The notes under the pieces are model-generated. The model was not told the DNA's origin. It saw only the letters and a program-made list of their open reading frames with translations, and did not search any database. DNA of 64,000 bases from Chloroflexota bacterium. GTDB taxonomy: Bacteria; Chloroflexota; UBA11872. Positions 45,037 to 56,093 of this stretch are shown one piece after another. Made by a program: the position numbers and the translations under genes. The stretch lies in assembly GCA_022821905.1 (NCBI GenBank), contig JAJECS010000027.1, positions 186,001 to 250,000 of the forward strand, given 5' to 3'. Every line of letters begins with the position of its first letter. Position 1 is the stretch's first letter.

Positions 45037-46710
45037 TCAGAGGCGCCGGGTGGTCGTTCTCGCCGGCGGGGGCTCTACCTCGGCTGTCGCCGAATCGATC
45101 CACAGGCCGGCGTAGTCGTGGAGCTCTGACAGGACGACGACGCGCAAGTAGTTCACCCCAACCGTCTCGTGCAATTGCGGAACGGTGGCCACCTGCCGAC
45201 CGTCGACCGAAACGCGGCACGAGCGGTCGTCTTGCGCATCCCACGCCAGTTCAACCGTGTGCCAGCGCCCGGCCTCGAGCGCCGGCTCGCTCGCAATCCG
45301 GCCCTCAGGCGCGACCTGGACGTTGAAAGTGTTGTGGAACTGGTCCTGGGGGTCGAACGGGGTCGAGAAGTGGTCCGTCAGGCTGAGACGAAACGGACCG
45401 GCGCCCGGTTCCATGCGCAGTCGGACTTGCACCCGTCCCCGCCGTCCGGCGGGGAAGTTCCACACGGCGCCCGCCGTGCGGCCGGGCGCCTGCTTGGTGA
45501 GGCGCAGCGCGGAGGCGCCTGCGCGGTCCGGATGCGGTTGCCGCTCGACGCCGGCGGTGCCGAAAATCGACCAGTCATCGTGCCCGCTCGCGAAGTCGCT
45601 CGCCTGCCGCGTTTCGTACAGCCACTCCGGGTCCAGCCGGACCATCAGGACGCGGCCCTCGCCCTGGCCCGAGACGATGATGACGCGGTCGTCGCTCGTC
45701 ACCACGGGGAAGGGATATGCCGTGCCGAAGTCACCCTTGGTGGGGGGCGGATCGTGGCGGCGCGGATCGCGAAGCACCTCGCGGGCGCCCCGCCAGGTCA
45801 GGCCGTCGTCTTCTGAGATCGCCGCGTGCAGGACGTGGCGTCCGCCGTAGGCATAGGGGAACCGCTGGCAGCAGTTCCAAATCAGCACCAGGCGGTCGTC
45901 ACTGAGACGCACCAGGCCGACCGGCGAGTCGGATGAAACGAGCGGCGTCGGCCGGGCCACGGACCACTCCGCGCCGTCGTCCGAGAACGATTCGTAGAGC
46001 CGGCCCGTCTGCGTGCGCAGCAGCATCCACACGCGCCCGTCGAGCTTCTGAATGATCACCGGCTCGTCGGCGCCGTAGGCGGGGATTGGCGCCCAGGACT
46101 TGATGTCGCGCGTGCCCTGACGCCAGGTGTCCCCGGCGTCGTCGGAGCAGACCACCGTCGAATAGAAGGCGCCGGCGAAGCTGAAGGCGTCGAGCCCGGT
46201 GTCGACGCGCTTGGCCCAGGTCTGGCCCGTCGCCCACGCAAACGGCAGCACGATGCGGCCGTTGCGAAGCTGGACGACGCTGTTCAGCGCGCCGGTGAAG
46301 CCCTCCCAGATCCGCTTGGGCTCGGTCCATGCGTCACCTCGGTCGCGGGACTTGAGGTGCCAGATGTCCAGGAACTTGCCGTGGTAAGGGCCTTCGTGGG
46401 CCACGCCCTCACCGGCCAGCGGCGCGCCGAAGACGCCGGAGCCACGGTCGTGCATGAAGAAGCAATGGACCTCGTCGTCGGCGTCCGCCAGCACCTCCAG
46501 GCCGCCCCACAGCCCGCCGGTCTCGGGCAGCGTGAGTACGTCGGGCGCCTCGTACCAGGTGCGCCCGTCGTCGTGCGAGATGATGCGCGCGACGCGCGGG
46601 GTGGGGATGTCGGCGTCTTTGAGAAAGAAGCCGTCAAGCCGATCGTCGCGGCGCCGGACCACCATCGGTCGCTCGACATCCGGCGGAAGCTCGATCAGGA
46701 CCGGTTGCAT
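45037..46710 (-). CDS. Sialidase-like (BNR/Asp-box) protein with C-terminal lectin-like domain
   Basis: 557 aa from ATG 46708-46710 with GAGGAG 7 nt upstream. Residues 1-390 form a six-bladed propeller with Asp boxes SHDDGRTW, SDDAGDTW and SEDDGLTW. Residues about 395-555 look like a beta-sandwich (VQVRLRMEPGAGPFRLSL, WHTVELAWDAQDDRSCRVSV) of the concanavalin/LamG type. No signal peptide. May be an exo-sialidase or another glycan hydrolase/lyase on the propeller fold; catalytic residues not verified. Confidence 0.8.
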   Translation of the reverse strand: MQPVLIELPPDVERPMVVRRRDDRLDGFFLKDADIPTPRVARIISHDDGRTWYEAPDVLTLPETGGLWGGLEVLADADDEVHCFFMHDRGSGVFGAPLAGEGVAHEGPYHGKFLDIWHLKSRDRGDAWTEPKRIWEGFTGALNSVVQLRNGRIVLPFAWATGQTWAKRVDTGLDAFSFAGAFYSTVVCSDDAGDTWRQGTRDIKSWAPIPAYGADEPVIIQKLDGRVWMLLRTQTGRLYESFSDDGAEWSVARPTPLVSSDSPVGLVRLSDDRLVLIWNCCQRFPYAYGGRHVLHAAISEDDGLTWRGAREVLRDPRRHDPPPTKGDFGTAYPFPVVTSDDRVIIVSGQGEGRVLMVRLDPEWLYETRQASDFASGHDDWSIFGTAGVERQPHPDRAGASALRLTKQAPGRTAGAVWNFPAGRRGRVQVRLRMEPGAGPFRLSLTDHFSTPFDPQDQFHNTFNVQVAPEGRIASEPALEAGRWHTVELAWDAQDDRSCRVSVDGRQVATVPQLHETVGVNYLRVVVLSELHDYAGLWIDSATAEVEPPPARTTTRRL

Positions 46711-46768
46711 AGTCTTTCTCCTCCCACTCAGGCACCAGCGCCGGCCATCCAGTCGCCGGTGGACCGGA

Positions 46769-47116
46769 TCACGTTCTTCGCTCGGAGTCGGCACCCTCAC
46801 GGCTCTCACCGCGGTTGGTGTCGCCCTTGCTCGGAGGCGGTGAGCCGGGCAGTGTCCTCACCGTTGGCTGGAGACTGCGTCTCGCGGATTCGGTTGCCTT
46901 CGGCAGCGTCCGAAGCATCCATATCCAGACGACAATCCAGCCGATGACAGTCCATCCAACAATGAGATTTGCAAAGAAGACAGACGCTACTCGCTCATGC
47001 TCTTTGAGGTGAGCAACAATGAATGGAGAAAAGTAAAGAAATAAACCAAGAATAATGACTACCGCTGCCAACAGTATTCCGATAGCTGTAAACTCAGATT
47101 CAGTATTGTCGAACAC
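46769..47116 (-). CDS. Superinfection-immunity-like small membrane protein
   Basis: 115 aa, GTG start. Two membrane helices (about 12-33 and 49-68). Between them lies HLKEHERVASVFFANLIVGWTVIGWIV (broken here), whose NxxxGWTxxGWIxxxxW pattern is that of the Imm_superinfect family named after phage T4 Imm. Homologues are common in bacterial genomes and not always phage-linked. The N-terminal half is clearly AT-richer than its neighbours, which suggests acquisition. The tail is polar. Confidence 0.72.
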   Translation of the reverse strand: MFDNTESEFTAIGILLAAVVIILGLFLYFSPFIVAHLKEHERVASVFFANLIVGWTVIGWIVVWIWMLRTLPKATESARRSLQPTVRTLPGSPPPSKGDTNRGESREGADSERRT

Positions 47117-47252
47117 TACTTCTTGAATCCTCGTTTAGTCGCGCACCCAACGACCGGCGACATTTAGCTCCGGCACCTCTCTAGTGCACCGATTTGTGCA
47201 CTGTATCTCACCTGCCGTGCGGCCTCTTCGACCGCCCGGCCGCGACGGCGGT

Positions 47253-48028
47253 TTAGCGATCGGACACTGGGCGTGCCGTCGCCGGGTCAACGATTTCGAC
47301 ATGTTGAACCAGGTCCGGCAGATCGAAGTCCAGGGGCCCCTCGGCCTGCGCGAGGCGCCCGTCGCGCATGACCATGGTCTGGTCGGCGATCTGGCTCAGC
47401 GCCGGATCGTGGGTCGCCACCACGGCGGTCACGCCCTCGGCGGCCACGATGTGGCGGAAGAGCAGCATGATCTCCAGGCCGGTGTTGCTGTCCAGCTCCC
47501 CGGTGGGCTCGTCGGCCAGCAGCACGTCGGGTCGATTGGCGATGGCGCGGGCGATGGCCACGCGCTGCTGCTCGCCTCCGCTCAACTCGAACGGGCGGTG
47601 ATCCGCGCGCGATTCCAGACCGACGAGGCGCAGCACCTCTCGCGTGCGTTCGCTCCACGTCGCCGACGGGGCGCGCGCCACGCGCAGGGCCAATTCCACG
47701 TTCTCCCGGGCCGAGAGCACCGGCAGCAGAGCGAAGGTTTGAAATACGAATCCAAGACTGCTCCGGCGCACGGCGGCCAGCTCGTCCTCGCTCAATGTTC
47801 CGAGATCCGCGCCGTCGAAGAGCACGCGCCCCTCGGTCGGCAGGTCCAGGCCGCCGATCAGGTTGAGCAGCGTCGTCTTGCCCGAGCCGGACCGCCCGCG
47901 GAGGGCGTAGAGACCGCCGCGCGCGATGTCCCAGGTCGCGTCGGCGACGGCCGTCACCGCCGCGGCGCCTTCCCCGTAGCGTCGCGACACGTCGAGCAGC
48001 TGCACGACCGGCGGACCCGGAGTCGAAG

Positions 48029-48032
<4 letters not shown>
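47253..48032 (-). CDS. MacB/LolD-type ABC transporter ATPase (first of two)
   Basis: 259 aa. Walker A GRSGSGKTT, Q-loop FVFQTFALLP, signature LSGGEQQRV, Walker [14 protein letters not shown]-loop ATHDP. ADEPTGELD is the LolD/MacB/FtsE subgroup mark. It ends the four-gene export operon and overlaps the AbrB-tailed ATPase gene by 4 nt. Two different ATPases in one operon suggest a heterodimer or two alternating motors for the FtsX-like permease. Confidence 0.9.
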
Positions 48033-48930
<898 letters not shown>

Positions 48931-48934
<4 letters not shown>

Positions 48935-51831
48935 CCGGTTTCCTCGCCAAACTTGATGGCCTCGTGCGTGCGCACGCGCCGCAGAAGCCAGATCGAGAGC
49001 GGCAACGCCGCGACGATGAGCACGCCGAACACCACATAGATTTTGGCGACGTCGTCCCAGGCGGTATCGACGATGAAGGGTGGAAAGGCGTCGCGCTCCC
49101 CGGCGCTCAGCTCCAGGAACGGCACGAACAGGGCGGCGGTCACCATGCCGATGGCCGTCCCGACGGCCGTACCGAGCAGCACCAGGAACCCCTGCTCCAG
49201 CGCCACGATGGCGGCCATCTGGCGCGTGGAAATCCCCATGGCGCGCAGGATGCCGAAGTCCTGCACGCGCCGGCGAAACGACAGGACCGCGTGCATGCCG
49301 AAGCCGCTGAGCGTCAGGACCGCGGCGACGATGAACGCCAGCGTCAGCAGGCCGAACGTGCCGACCAGCACGGCATCGCTGCGCGCCTCGACGATCTCGT
49401 CCCTGGCGTCCACGGTGCGCAGCGCCCGGATGTCCAGGTCGTTCAGCGGCTGGATGAGCTCCTGGGCCGGAGCGTCAGGCTGCAGCCGCACCAACGTGTT
49501 CCACGGCGAGCGTCCAATGACGCGGCTGACGTAGGTGAGATTAGCCACCGCGAACGAGCCCAGACCTCGATTGTGTCCCGGCAGCGCGTCCATCCACCCC
49601 ACGACCACAAACGGCACCACCACCCGGTTAATCTCCATCGTCACGGAATCGCCAAGCTGCACGCCCATGGTTTCGTGAAACGGCTCGCGCTCCAGGATCG
49701 CGCCGCGATCGTCCGCCGCCAGCGCGTTGGCCAGCGCATTGAGCGACGTTGTGGCGTAGTCGTCGCGCCAGGCAATGGTCCGGGCGAACGGAATTGGATC
49801 GACCGCGTGCAGCCGAAGCTCGCGCAGCGCGTTCACCGACGGCGTGTCGACGTGCAAAAGCGCGTTCTTGACCCAGTGTCGCGCCGCTTCCGTGACGACC
49901 TGCCGGCCGCCGTCGTCCACCACATCCAGGTGCCGATCGACCGGGGCGATGTACCAGGACCTCGCGTCGGCGTCGAAATGCCCGCTCTCGACGAATTGCG
50001 CATCGGCGCCGGTGGTGAAATAGACGCGATCGATGATGTTGCGATCGATCGTCGCGGCGAACGACGCGCTGAAGGCCCCCAGGGCAAAGGTCAGCGAGAG
50101 CAGCAAGACCAGGCTGGTGTAGTGGGCCGGGCTGCGGCCGACCTGGCGCAGGGCCACGAAGGCGCTCACGCCGGACACCCGCGAGGTGAGCGCCGCGAGC
50201 GCGCGCACGAGATAGGGAAACGCGCGAAGGGCGAATACCGAAACCGCGAAGATGAAGAGAATCGGCGCCAGCACCAGCAGCGTGTCGGCCAGCAGAAGGT
50301 CATCCTCGGTCTCGCCGGGCAGCGCGTCCACGCTGCGCAGCAGGTAGAACCCCGCAACCGCCGCCGCCAGCAGCAGCACGTCGAGCAGCCGCCGCTGATA
50401 GAGCGGTCGGTCCAGGCTGCGCGAGGCCTGCTGCTTGGCGCCCACGATGCTCAGCCGCGCCGCCGCCACGACCGGGCCCAGCATTGCCAACAGACTGACT
50501 CCGATGGCCGCCGCGCCGACGGCCACGTGGGTGCCCGTCAAGGCAATGTCCAGCAGCGTTCGCGCATCGAAGGCCAGGAAGCTCGCCGCCTGCCCGATGG
50601 CCTGGGCAAAGCCCACGCCCAGCGCCAGGCCTATCGCCAGCGCCGGCGCCCCAATCAGCAGCCCCTCGATCAGATACACGCCGACCAGTTGGATCACGCC
50701 CACCCCGCGGCTGCGCAACAGCGCCACCTCCTGTCGCTGACGCTCGATGGCCAGCGACACCGAGAGCCGCATAAACCCCAGCACCATCAGGACGATGGGC
50801 ACGCTGAGGGCCAGCAGGGCCACGGTGAGCACCACCAGGCGGCTCTCGAACTGTTCGAGGTCGCGCTCCAGGCGAGTCTGCACGCTCATGAAGGGCAGCA
50901 CCCGCTCCGCAATCGTGCGCACGGCGAAGATTCCCTCGCGCGTCCGACCGGCGGACGACGCCTGCAGCGCGACATCGTCCAGCGGGGCGAACCACACCGC
51001 GCGGTCCAACAGCCGCGGATGCGACACATCGGGATAGAGCGCCAGGAGACCGTCGATGAAGGCGGCGGGCGGCGTGAACAGCGTGTTCTTGGTGAGGTCC
51101 TCGACATCCTCGGGCCAGTAGGCCCGGCGCGCCTCGATCGGTACGAAGCGCCCGACGATGTCGACGGCGACGACCGCCGGCGGCGTGTCAAGCGCCCGCG
51201 GGTCGCCGAAGCGCAGCTGCACCTGGTCGCCGACCACCAGTCCCGCCGCGTCGAGCATGTCCGTGGCGGCCGTGGCCTCCACCAGCGGCACGAGCGCGCC
51301 TGACGGAAGGCGCAGCCGGTATACCTCGTCGACGGCCGCGCGGCCCTCCAGCACCTCGACGTTGTCGTCCAGGAAGGAAATCGCGGCCAGTCCGCCCCAC
51401 GGGGTGCCCTCGCGCAGGGGCGCATCCGGATCGTCCGACGTGAACAGCAGATGCCGGTTGTCGGAGCGCAACAGCCGCACGATGGCTTCCGGCGGTAGGC
51501 CCAGGTGCGCGGCGACGGCCTCGCCCAGGAACCGATCGGCTCGCTGGTAGGCCGCCGGGGACGTTGTGGCATCGTCCGGCAGCTGCGCCTCGCCGTGCTC
51601 GATGACCACGCCCAGGTCGAGTGGCCCCGGCGAGGCGCGCAGGTGCTCCCGCAGCAGGCGGGTGCTCATGCCCTCCGCGTAGAGCGGCACGGCCGTGATT
51701 ACGCCGACCGTGAGCGAGAGTCCCAGCAGCGTGGTCAGGGCATGAATCGGATTGCTGCGCAGCCGTCGCGCGGCGAAGCCGACGAGGGCCAGCACGGTGC
51801 GCGCGGCGGCGCCCACGCCCGCGAGGATCAC
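48931..51831 (-). CDS. FtsX/MacB-type ABC transporter permease
   Basis: 966 aa. Helix 1 near residues 15-45, a large extracytoplasmic domain (about 45-330), three to four helices (about 340-480), another helix pair, a second external domain (about 600-820) and a final trio (about 835-950) with HAVLSFRRRVQDFGILRAMG, the hallmark FtsX segment. The layout is the doubled ten-helix form of FtsX-like permeases seen in Gram-positives and Chloroflexota. Works with the two ATPases and the adaptor; cargo unknown. Confidence 0.9.
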
Positions 51832-53438
51832 GAGCGAACGGTGGCGAAGATCATGTCGCCCTCGGACAGGCCGTGGACGATCTCAACCTCGTCATCGGTC
51901 TCCATGCCCAGGGTCACGGGCAGCGTCCGGCGGCGCCCGTCGATGAGCGTCTCGACGAACGAGCGACCGTTGAGCGTCCACACGGCGGTCGCCGGCACCT
52001 TGAGCACGCCGTCGGAGGCGCCCAGCAGGACGCTGATGACGCCCTGCAGGCCAATGGTGACCGGTTCGTCGCCCCAATCGACCGCAAGCTGGATGAAGGG
52101 CTTGTCCGATGGGTCGCCGGTGTCCACCGGGAGCGTGACGACCGTTCCCTCGAACGGGACTCCGGCAAACTCGCGGAGCGTCACGTTGACCTGTTGATCA
52201 ATGCGCAGGTTGGTGGCTTGCGCCGGGGCGGCCACGGCCTCGAACACCAGGTCGGAGGCTTTCGCCAGCTCGATGGCCGGATCGCCGGGGGCGACCTCGC
52301 GCCCGCGCACGGTCAGCACGCGCGAAATGATCGCGTCGTAGGGCGCCGCGATTTCCAGTTGCGTCGAGCGGTTCTCGAGCACGACGACCCGCTCGTCGAG
52401 ACGCTCGGCCTCGGCGCGCAGGCGCTCGGCGTCCGCGGCAAGGGGCGAGGTGCCGGAGTCCAGGGCGACCAGCGCCTCGTCCGCAAGGTCATACTCATAC
52501 TGCGCCGAGGCGAGGGCGGCATCGGCCGCGGCCAGGTCTTCGAACGAGGGGCCGGCGGTCAATCGCTCGAGGTCGGCCTGAGCCGCGAGTAAATCGGCCT
52601 CGGCGGCGGCCATTTCACGCCGCGCCGCACGCAGCTGAGGCGGTCCATCAGGCCCCGTGGATTCCCGTTCGCGTGTGCGCGCCTCGGCAACCGCTAGCTC
52701 GGCGGCACCCAATCGCGCCTGGGCGACTGCAGCCTCCCGCAGCGATGCATCCTCGGGCACCGCGTCGAACGCGGCTTGCGCATCGGCGAGATCCGCCTCG
52801 CGCAGCGCGACGTCGGCTTGCGCAATCGCCGCCAGCGCGTCGACCGCACTCTCTGCCGCGAGCACCGCCGCTTGTCGGTCGGTCACCACCGCCGCCAGCA
52901 ACACCAGACGCCCAAGGAGGACATCCACGTCGGCGACTGGTGGTGGCGCGGTGAGCGCTGCCCACACGCGTTCCTGCTCGGCAAGCCTGGCCCTCGCCGC
53001 CAGCACCGTGCGTTCGGCGGCCACCCGTTCGGCGGCAAGCCGGGCCTCGACCGCCGCCAACTCTTCCAAGATGGCCACGCGGGCCTCGCGCGCGGCCCCG
53101 ATCTCGGCATTCAGCGACTCCGCATCGAGCGAAATCAGGACGCTGCCCGCCTGCACCATCACCCCGCGCTGGCCGCGCACGGCGCCCACCACGCCGGGCA
53201 CGTCGAACGTCAGAATCTCCTGTCCCCGGGCCTCGACCAGCCCCGGAATCCGCAGGCGGTTCTCAAGCCGCCCGCGCACGACCGGCACCATGGGGTCCTG
53301 TGTTTCGGTCCGGGGGTCGGGCGCGAGCGTGGGCGTGGCGTCGGCGGCGGGCTCGACCGGATCGCAGGCGGCGACCGTAACGACGACGGCGAGGGCGGCC
53401 AGCGCGGCGCCGAGACGCCGGGCGGTGCCCATGTCCAT
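51828..53438 (-). CDS. MacA/HlyD-type periplasmic adaptor lipoprotein
   Basis: 536 aa from ATG 53436-53438. Lipobox VVVTVAAC, lipoyl half-motif GVVGAVRGQRGVMVQAGSVL, then an unusually long Ala/Glu/Arg-rich alpha-hairpin (about 115-345) and, after it, the second lipoyl half APYDAIISRV, a beta-barrel and a membrane-proximal domain. In MacA the hairpin contacts TolC; here no TolC is adjacent, and in a possible monoderm the hairpin could act in the wall zone. First gene of the export operon, overlapping the permease by 4 nt. Confidence 0.87.
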   Translation of the reverse strand: MDMGTARRLGAALAALAVVVTVAACDPVEPAADATPTLAPDPRTETQDPMVPVVRGRLENRLRIPGLVEARGQEILTFDVPGVVGAVRGQRGVMVQAGSVLISLDAESLNAEIGAAREARVAILEELAAVEARLAAERVAAERTVLAARARLAEQERVWAALTAPPPVADVDVLLGRLVLLAAVVTDRQAAVLAAESAVDALAAIAQADVALREADLADAQAAFDAVPEDASLREAAVAQARLGAAELAVAEARTRERESTGPDGPPQLRAARREMAAAEADLLAAQADLERLTAGPSFEDLAAADAALASAQYEYDLADEALVALDSGTSPLAADAERLRAEAERLDERVVVLENRSTQLEIAAPYDAIISRVLTVRGREVAPGDPAIELAKASDLVFEAVAAPAQATNLRIDQQVNVTLREFAGVPFEGTVVTLPVDTGDPSDKPFIQLAVDWGDEPVTIGLQGVISVLLGASDGVLKVPATAVWTLNGRSFVETLIDGRRRTLPVTLGMETDDEVEIVHGLSEGDMIFATVRS

Positions 53439-53629
53439 TCGAAGCGAGGCTCTGCGATTCAGGACCAGGGGTTGTCGCCTCCCTCGATCATCGTGTGCCG
53501 GAGTGTAAGCCGCGCCGCGGCAGTGCGGATCGACCCATGAATGCACATCGCCGCAGCCGCCCCGCGGGGACGCGCGCGCTCGCGTCGAGTTTGCGACCAT
53601 GGGCCCACGCACCCGCGGGAGGTGATTCC

Positions 53630-54502
53630 ATGTCCATTAGGCTCGCCTGCGCCGATTTCACCTGGCCCCTGCTCCGCCACGAGCAATCCCTGGCTCTGAT
53701 CTCAACCCTTGGGTTCGAGGGCGTCGATCTGGGGATCTTCGGCAATCGCTCGCACATTCGCCCGGAGGTGATCCACGGCGACGTGCCCATGTGGGCCGGC
53801 ATCCTGCGCGAGCGGCTGGAGCGAAATAACCTCGAGCCGGCGGACGTGTTCCTGATCCCGAGCACCGAACCCGGCGGCATGGTGCCGAACAATCCCGATC
53901 CGGCCCAGCGGGAAGCCGGGCGCATGTACTTCAACGACGTCGTTGAGCTGTCACGCCGCCTGGAGGCCAAGGGCATTTCCTCGACCTGCGGCGAGCCGTT
54001 CGAAGGTGAGTCGCCGGGCGAGTCGCTGCGCAACTCCGCCGAAGAGCTCAAATGGCGCGTCGATCAGGGCGACAAGTACGGCATCGCGGTCTCTGTCGAG
54101 CCCGCGGTAGGCACCAACGCGAACACCGTGGATTTGGCGCTGGAGATGCTGGACCTGGTGCCGGGCCTCAAGCTCACGCTCGACTACTGCCACTTTGTCT
54201 ACCAGGGCATGGAGCAGACCAGCGTGGACCCGCTGCTGCCCCACGCGCGCCACTTCCACTGCCGCGGCTGCGCCCCGGATCGGATGCAGGTGGACTTCGA
54301 CGAGAACGTCATCGACTACCGGCGCATCATCGAGAAGATGCAGGAGGTCGGCTACGGCGGCTGGTTCGGCGTCGAGTTCGTCTGGACGGCGATCTGGAAC
54401 TGCAACCAGGTCGACAACACGGCGGAGACCATCCGCTTCCGCGACCTGGCGCTGGCCGTCATCAACGGCACCGAGCACGTGCCGTTCATGCACACGATCT
54501 AG
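53630..54502 (+). CDS. Sugar phosphate isomerase/epimerase (xylose-isomerase-like TIM barrel)
   Basis: 290 aa from ATG 53630 with GGGAGGTGATT just upstream, an excellent ribosome site; an earlier in-frame start at 53495 is not needed. LISTLGFEGVDLGIFG, AVSVEPAVG (metal Glu), LTLDYCHFVYQG (Asp, His), HFHCRGC and WFGVEFVW (Glu) fit the AP_endonuc_2-type barrel with its divalent metal site. Acts on an unknown sugar or inositol-like compound. Confidence 0.87.
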   Translation: MSIRLACADFTWPLLRHEQSLALISTLGFEGVDLGIFGNRSHIRPEVIHGDVPMWAGILRERLERNNLEPADVFLIPSTEPGGMVPNNPDPAQREAGRMYFNDVVELSRRLEAKGISSTCGEPFEGESPGESLRNSAEELKWRVDQGDKYGIAVSVEPAVGTNANTVDLALEMLDLVPGLKLTLDYCHFVYQGMEQTSVDPLLPHARHFHCRGCAPDRMQVDFDENVIDYRRIIEKMQEVGYGGWFGVEFVWTAIWNCNQVDNTAETIRFRDLALAVINGTEHVPFMHTI

Positions 54503-54732
54503 CGGAGACACAACTAGCCCGGGGATACGGATGGATGTCTTCATCTACGTGCGGTGCACCTGACGATCCACAACCCGTTCGCGAGTGCCTGACGGATAGG
54601 CTTCCGGTGGCCCGCGTTGCGCGCAGCGTGAGACCGCCGCGGAATTCGCGTGCGCCGCATGCCTGAAGCCGGCGGCGATACCATGATGAATCCGGCGGAG
54701 AGATGCCGTGACTTAAGCAGAGGGTGTGCACC

Positions 54733-55407
54733 ATGACCGACATGGCGGGTCGGAACGGCGCGGCGGCGCGGCTTCGGGCGGGATTGCTCCTGCTCGTGGT
54801 GATGGGTGTGGCGGGCACCGCCTTGGCGCTGGCCTACGAACGCCACTGGCTCAGCCCCTGGCAACTGGCGCCCTGGATAGTGATCGGCATCGTCGGCGTC
54901 GCCACGGTCGCCCTCGTCGTTCGGCAGACGGCGCTGACGGTCAGGCTGGCGCGAGCGGTTGCCGTGTTGGCCATCGTGAGCGCAGTCCTCGGAACTTGGC
55001 AGCACGTGGATGCAAATCTCAACCCAGATCATGAAGGACACCAGCACGCTGACCAGGGTGAGAGCACGACCACCGGGGCCCAGGACTCCCGTCACGATGA
55101 CGAGGCCGAGGAGAACGGCCATCACCACGACGACGAGGGAAGTTCGTCCAGCGACGGCCATCACCATGATGACGAGGGAAGCGAAGGCGACGGCCATCAC
55201 CAAGACGACAAGGAAAGCTCGTCCAGCGACGGCCACGGCTCCGCGGACGAGACGTCAATGTCGACCGACCCGACCTTTGTCGACGTGGTGATCGGCGAGG
55301 TCGGACATGCGCCCGTCCCCGCCGCGCTGTCGCTCGCGCCCATCGGGCTGGCGCTCGGATTGGCGACCATCGGCCTCGGGGGCGCGCGCCAGGCGTCGAA
55401 GGACTAA
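54733..55407 (+). CDS. Membrane protein with tandem His/Asp-rich extramembrane repeats
   Basis: 224 aa from ATG 54733 (GTG 54724 also possible). Three helices (about 17-35, 44-63, 72-88), then a polar loop 97-170 with repeats of the type GHHHDDEGSSSSD, DGHHHDDEGSEGD and GHHQDDKESSSSD, then a final helix (about 197-216). The DNA repeat unit is about 39 bases and partly degenerate. About 14 His and 20 acidic residues in 75 positions suggest Zn, Ni, Co or Cu binding. Family not recognised; could be a metal buffer, sensor or delivery protein. Confidence 0.72.
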   Translation: MTDMAGRNGAAARLRAGLLLLVVMGVAGTALALAYERHWLSPWQLAPWIVIGIVGVATVALVVRQTALTVRLARAVAVLAIVSAVLGTWQHVDANLNPDHEGHQHADQGESTTTGAQDSRHDDEAEENGHHHDDEGSSSSDGHHHDDEGSEGDGHHQDDKESSSSDGHGSADETSMSTDPTFVDVVIGEVGHAPVPAALSLAPIGLALGLATIGLGGARQASKD

Positions 55408-55447
55408 GCCGGCGATCGCCGGTTGGGGGCGGTGAGGGAGCGCGGGT

Positions 55448-55612
55448 GACCGGCACGGCTACCAGGTGCTCAAGAAGCGGCTCTGCTACCGCGAGCGCAA
55501 GGTCCTGGGCCGCGCGCTCCGCCGGGAAGAGGTCCGGCACCTCACTCACACGGCACGGCGGTATGCGTCGATCTCGCTGGAGACCAGACGGCGGGACGAG
55601 AAATACAAAGGG
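55448..55612 (+). pseudogene. C-terminal remnant of a restriction-modification enzyme (type ISP/adenine methylase-like)
   Basis: Frame +2 relative to 55446 reads HGYQVLKKRLCYRERKVLGR, then ALRREEVRHLTHTARRYASI. The GYQVLKKWLSYRE..VLGRPLT.DEV pattern with a following helix is the C-terminal tail of type ISP-like restriction-modification and related N6-adenine methyltransferase proteins. There is no start site, catalytic domain or proper N-terminus, so this is a fragment. It borders a lower-GC islet. The match is from memory of the family. Confidence 0.55.
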
Positions 55613-55627
55613 TCGAGGTGCAACCGA

Positions 55628-56089
55628 CTACGGCAAATCTCGGTGGTGCGTGAAATTCACGGCTGCATCGGGACCCTTGGATAGTGCCGCGAGATATAGC
55701 TTCACATCGACTGTGAATAAGGGAGTATCCTCGGTTACGACTTCGAGGAGCGCCGCATCGGTCAGCCCTAACTGACTGAACGACGCGTTGCGCGAAGCAT
55801 CGCGGCTTGCGACGACAACCTCGTTACTGATCTCGATTAGCGTGCGCAATGTATCGAATAACTGAGATCTCTGAGGCTCTCCATGCTGACCGAGAAGATT
55901 GGAAGTTTCTGTGAGGGTATTAGGAGTCACTAGCACTTGTTGATGCTTGCTGAGTAGGCCGACTAGGAGGTCGTAGTCGTCGGCATCGAATTCTTGCGAG
56001 CGACTATGCCTTTCGATTAGATTCCGATCTGTTGTTCCGACGACGAGTAGTAAGAGCAGATTGGTATCAATGAAACATCCGGTTGACAA
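55628..56089 (-). CDS. PIN-domain ribonuclease (VapC-like toxin)
   Basis: 153 aa, TTG start at 56087-56089. The four acidic active-site positions are present: CFIDTN (Asp8), TLTETSN (Glu61), LTDAAL (Asp111) and TVDVKL (Asp128). PIN toxins cleave tRNA or mRNA. It follows the 98-aa gene by 4 nt, giving a toxin-antitoxin-like pair. The region is clearly lower in G+C than its flanks. Confidence 0.8.
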   Translation of the reverse strand: MSTGCFIDTNLLLLLVVGTTDRNLIERHSRSQEFDADDYDLLVGLLSKHQQVLVTPNTLTETSNLLGQHGEPQRSQLFDTLRTLIEISNEVVVASRDASRNASFSQLGLTDAALLEVVTEDTPLFTVDVKLYLAALSKGPDAAVNFTHHRDLP

Positions 56090-56093
56090 TGGG

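Noticed and set aside
48964-51303. 779-codon open frame on the plus strand
   Set aside because: Antisense to the FtsX-like permease gene, which has full family features. The product is His/Arg/Gln-rich low-complexity sequence, as expected from the reverse of a high-GC gene.
54951-55300. CRISPR-like repetition in the His/Asp region
   Set aside because: The repeats are in frame, degenerate and encode the HHHDDE motif; no spacer pattern exists.
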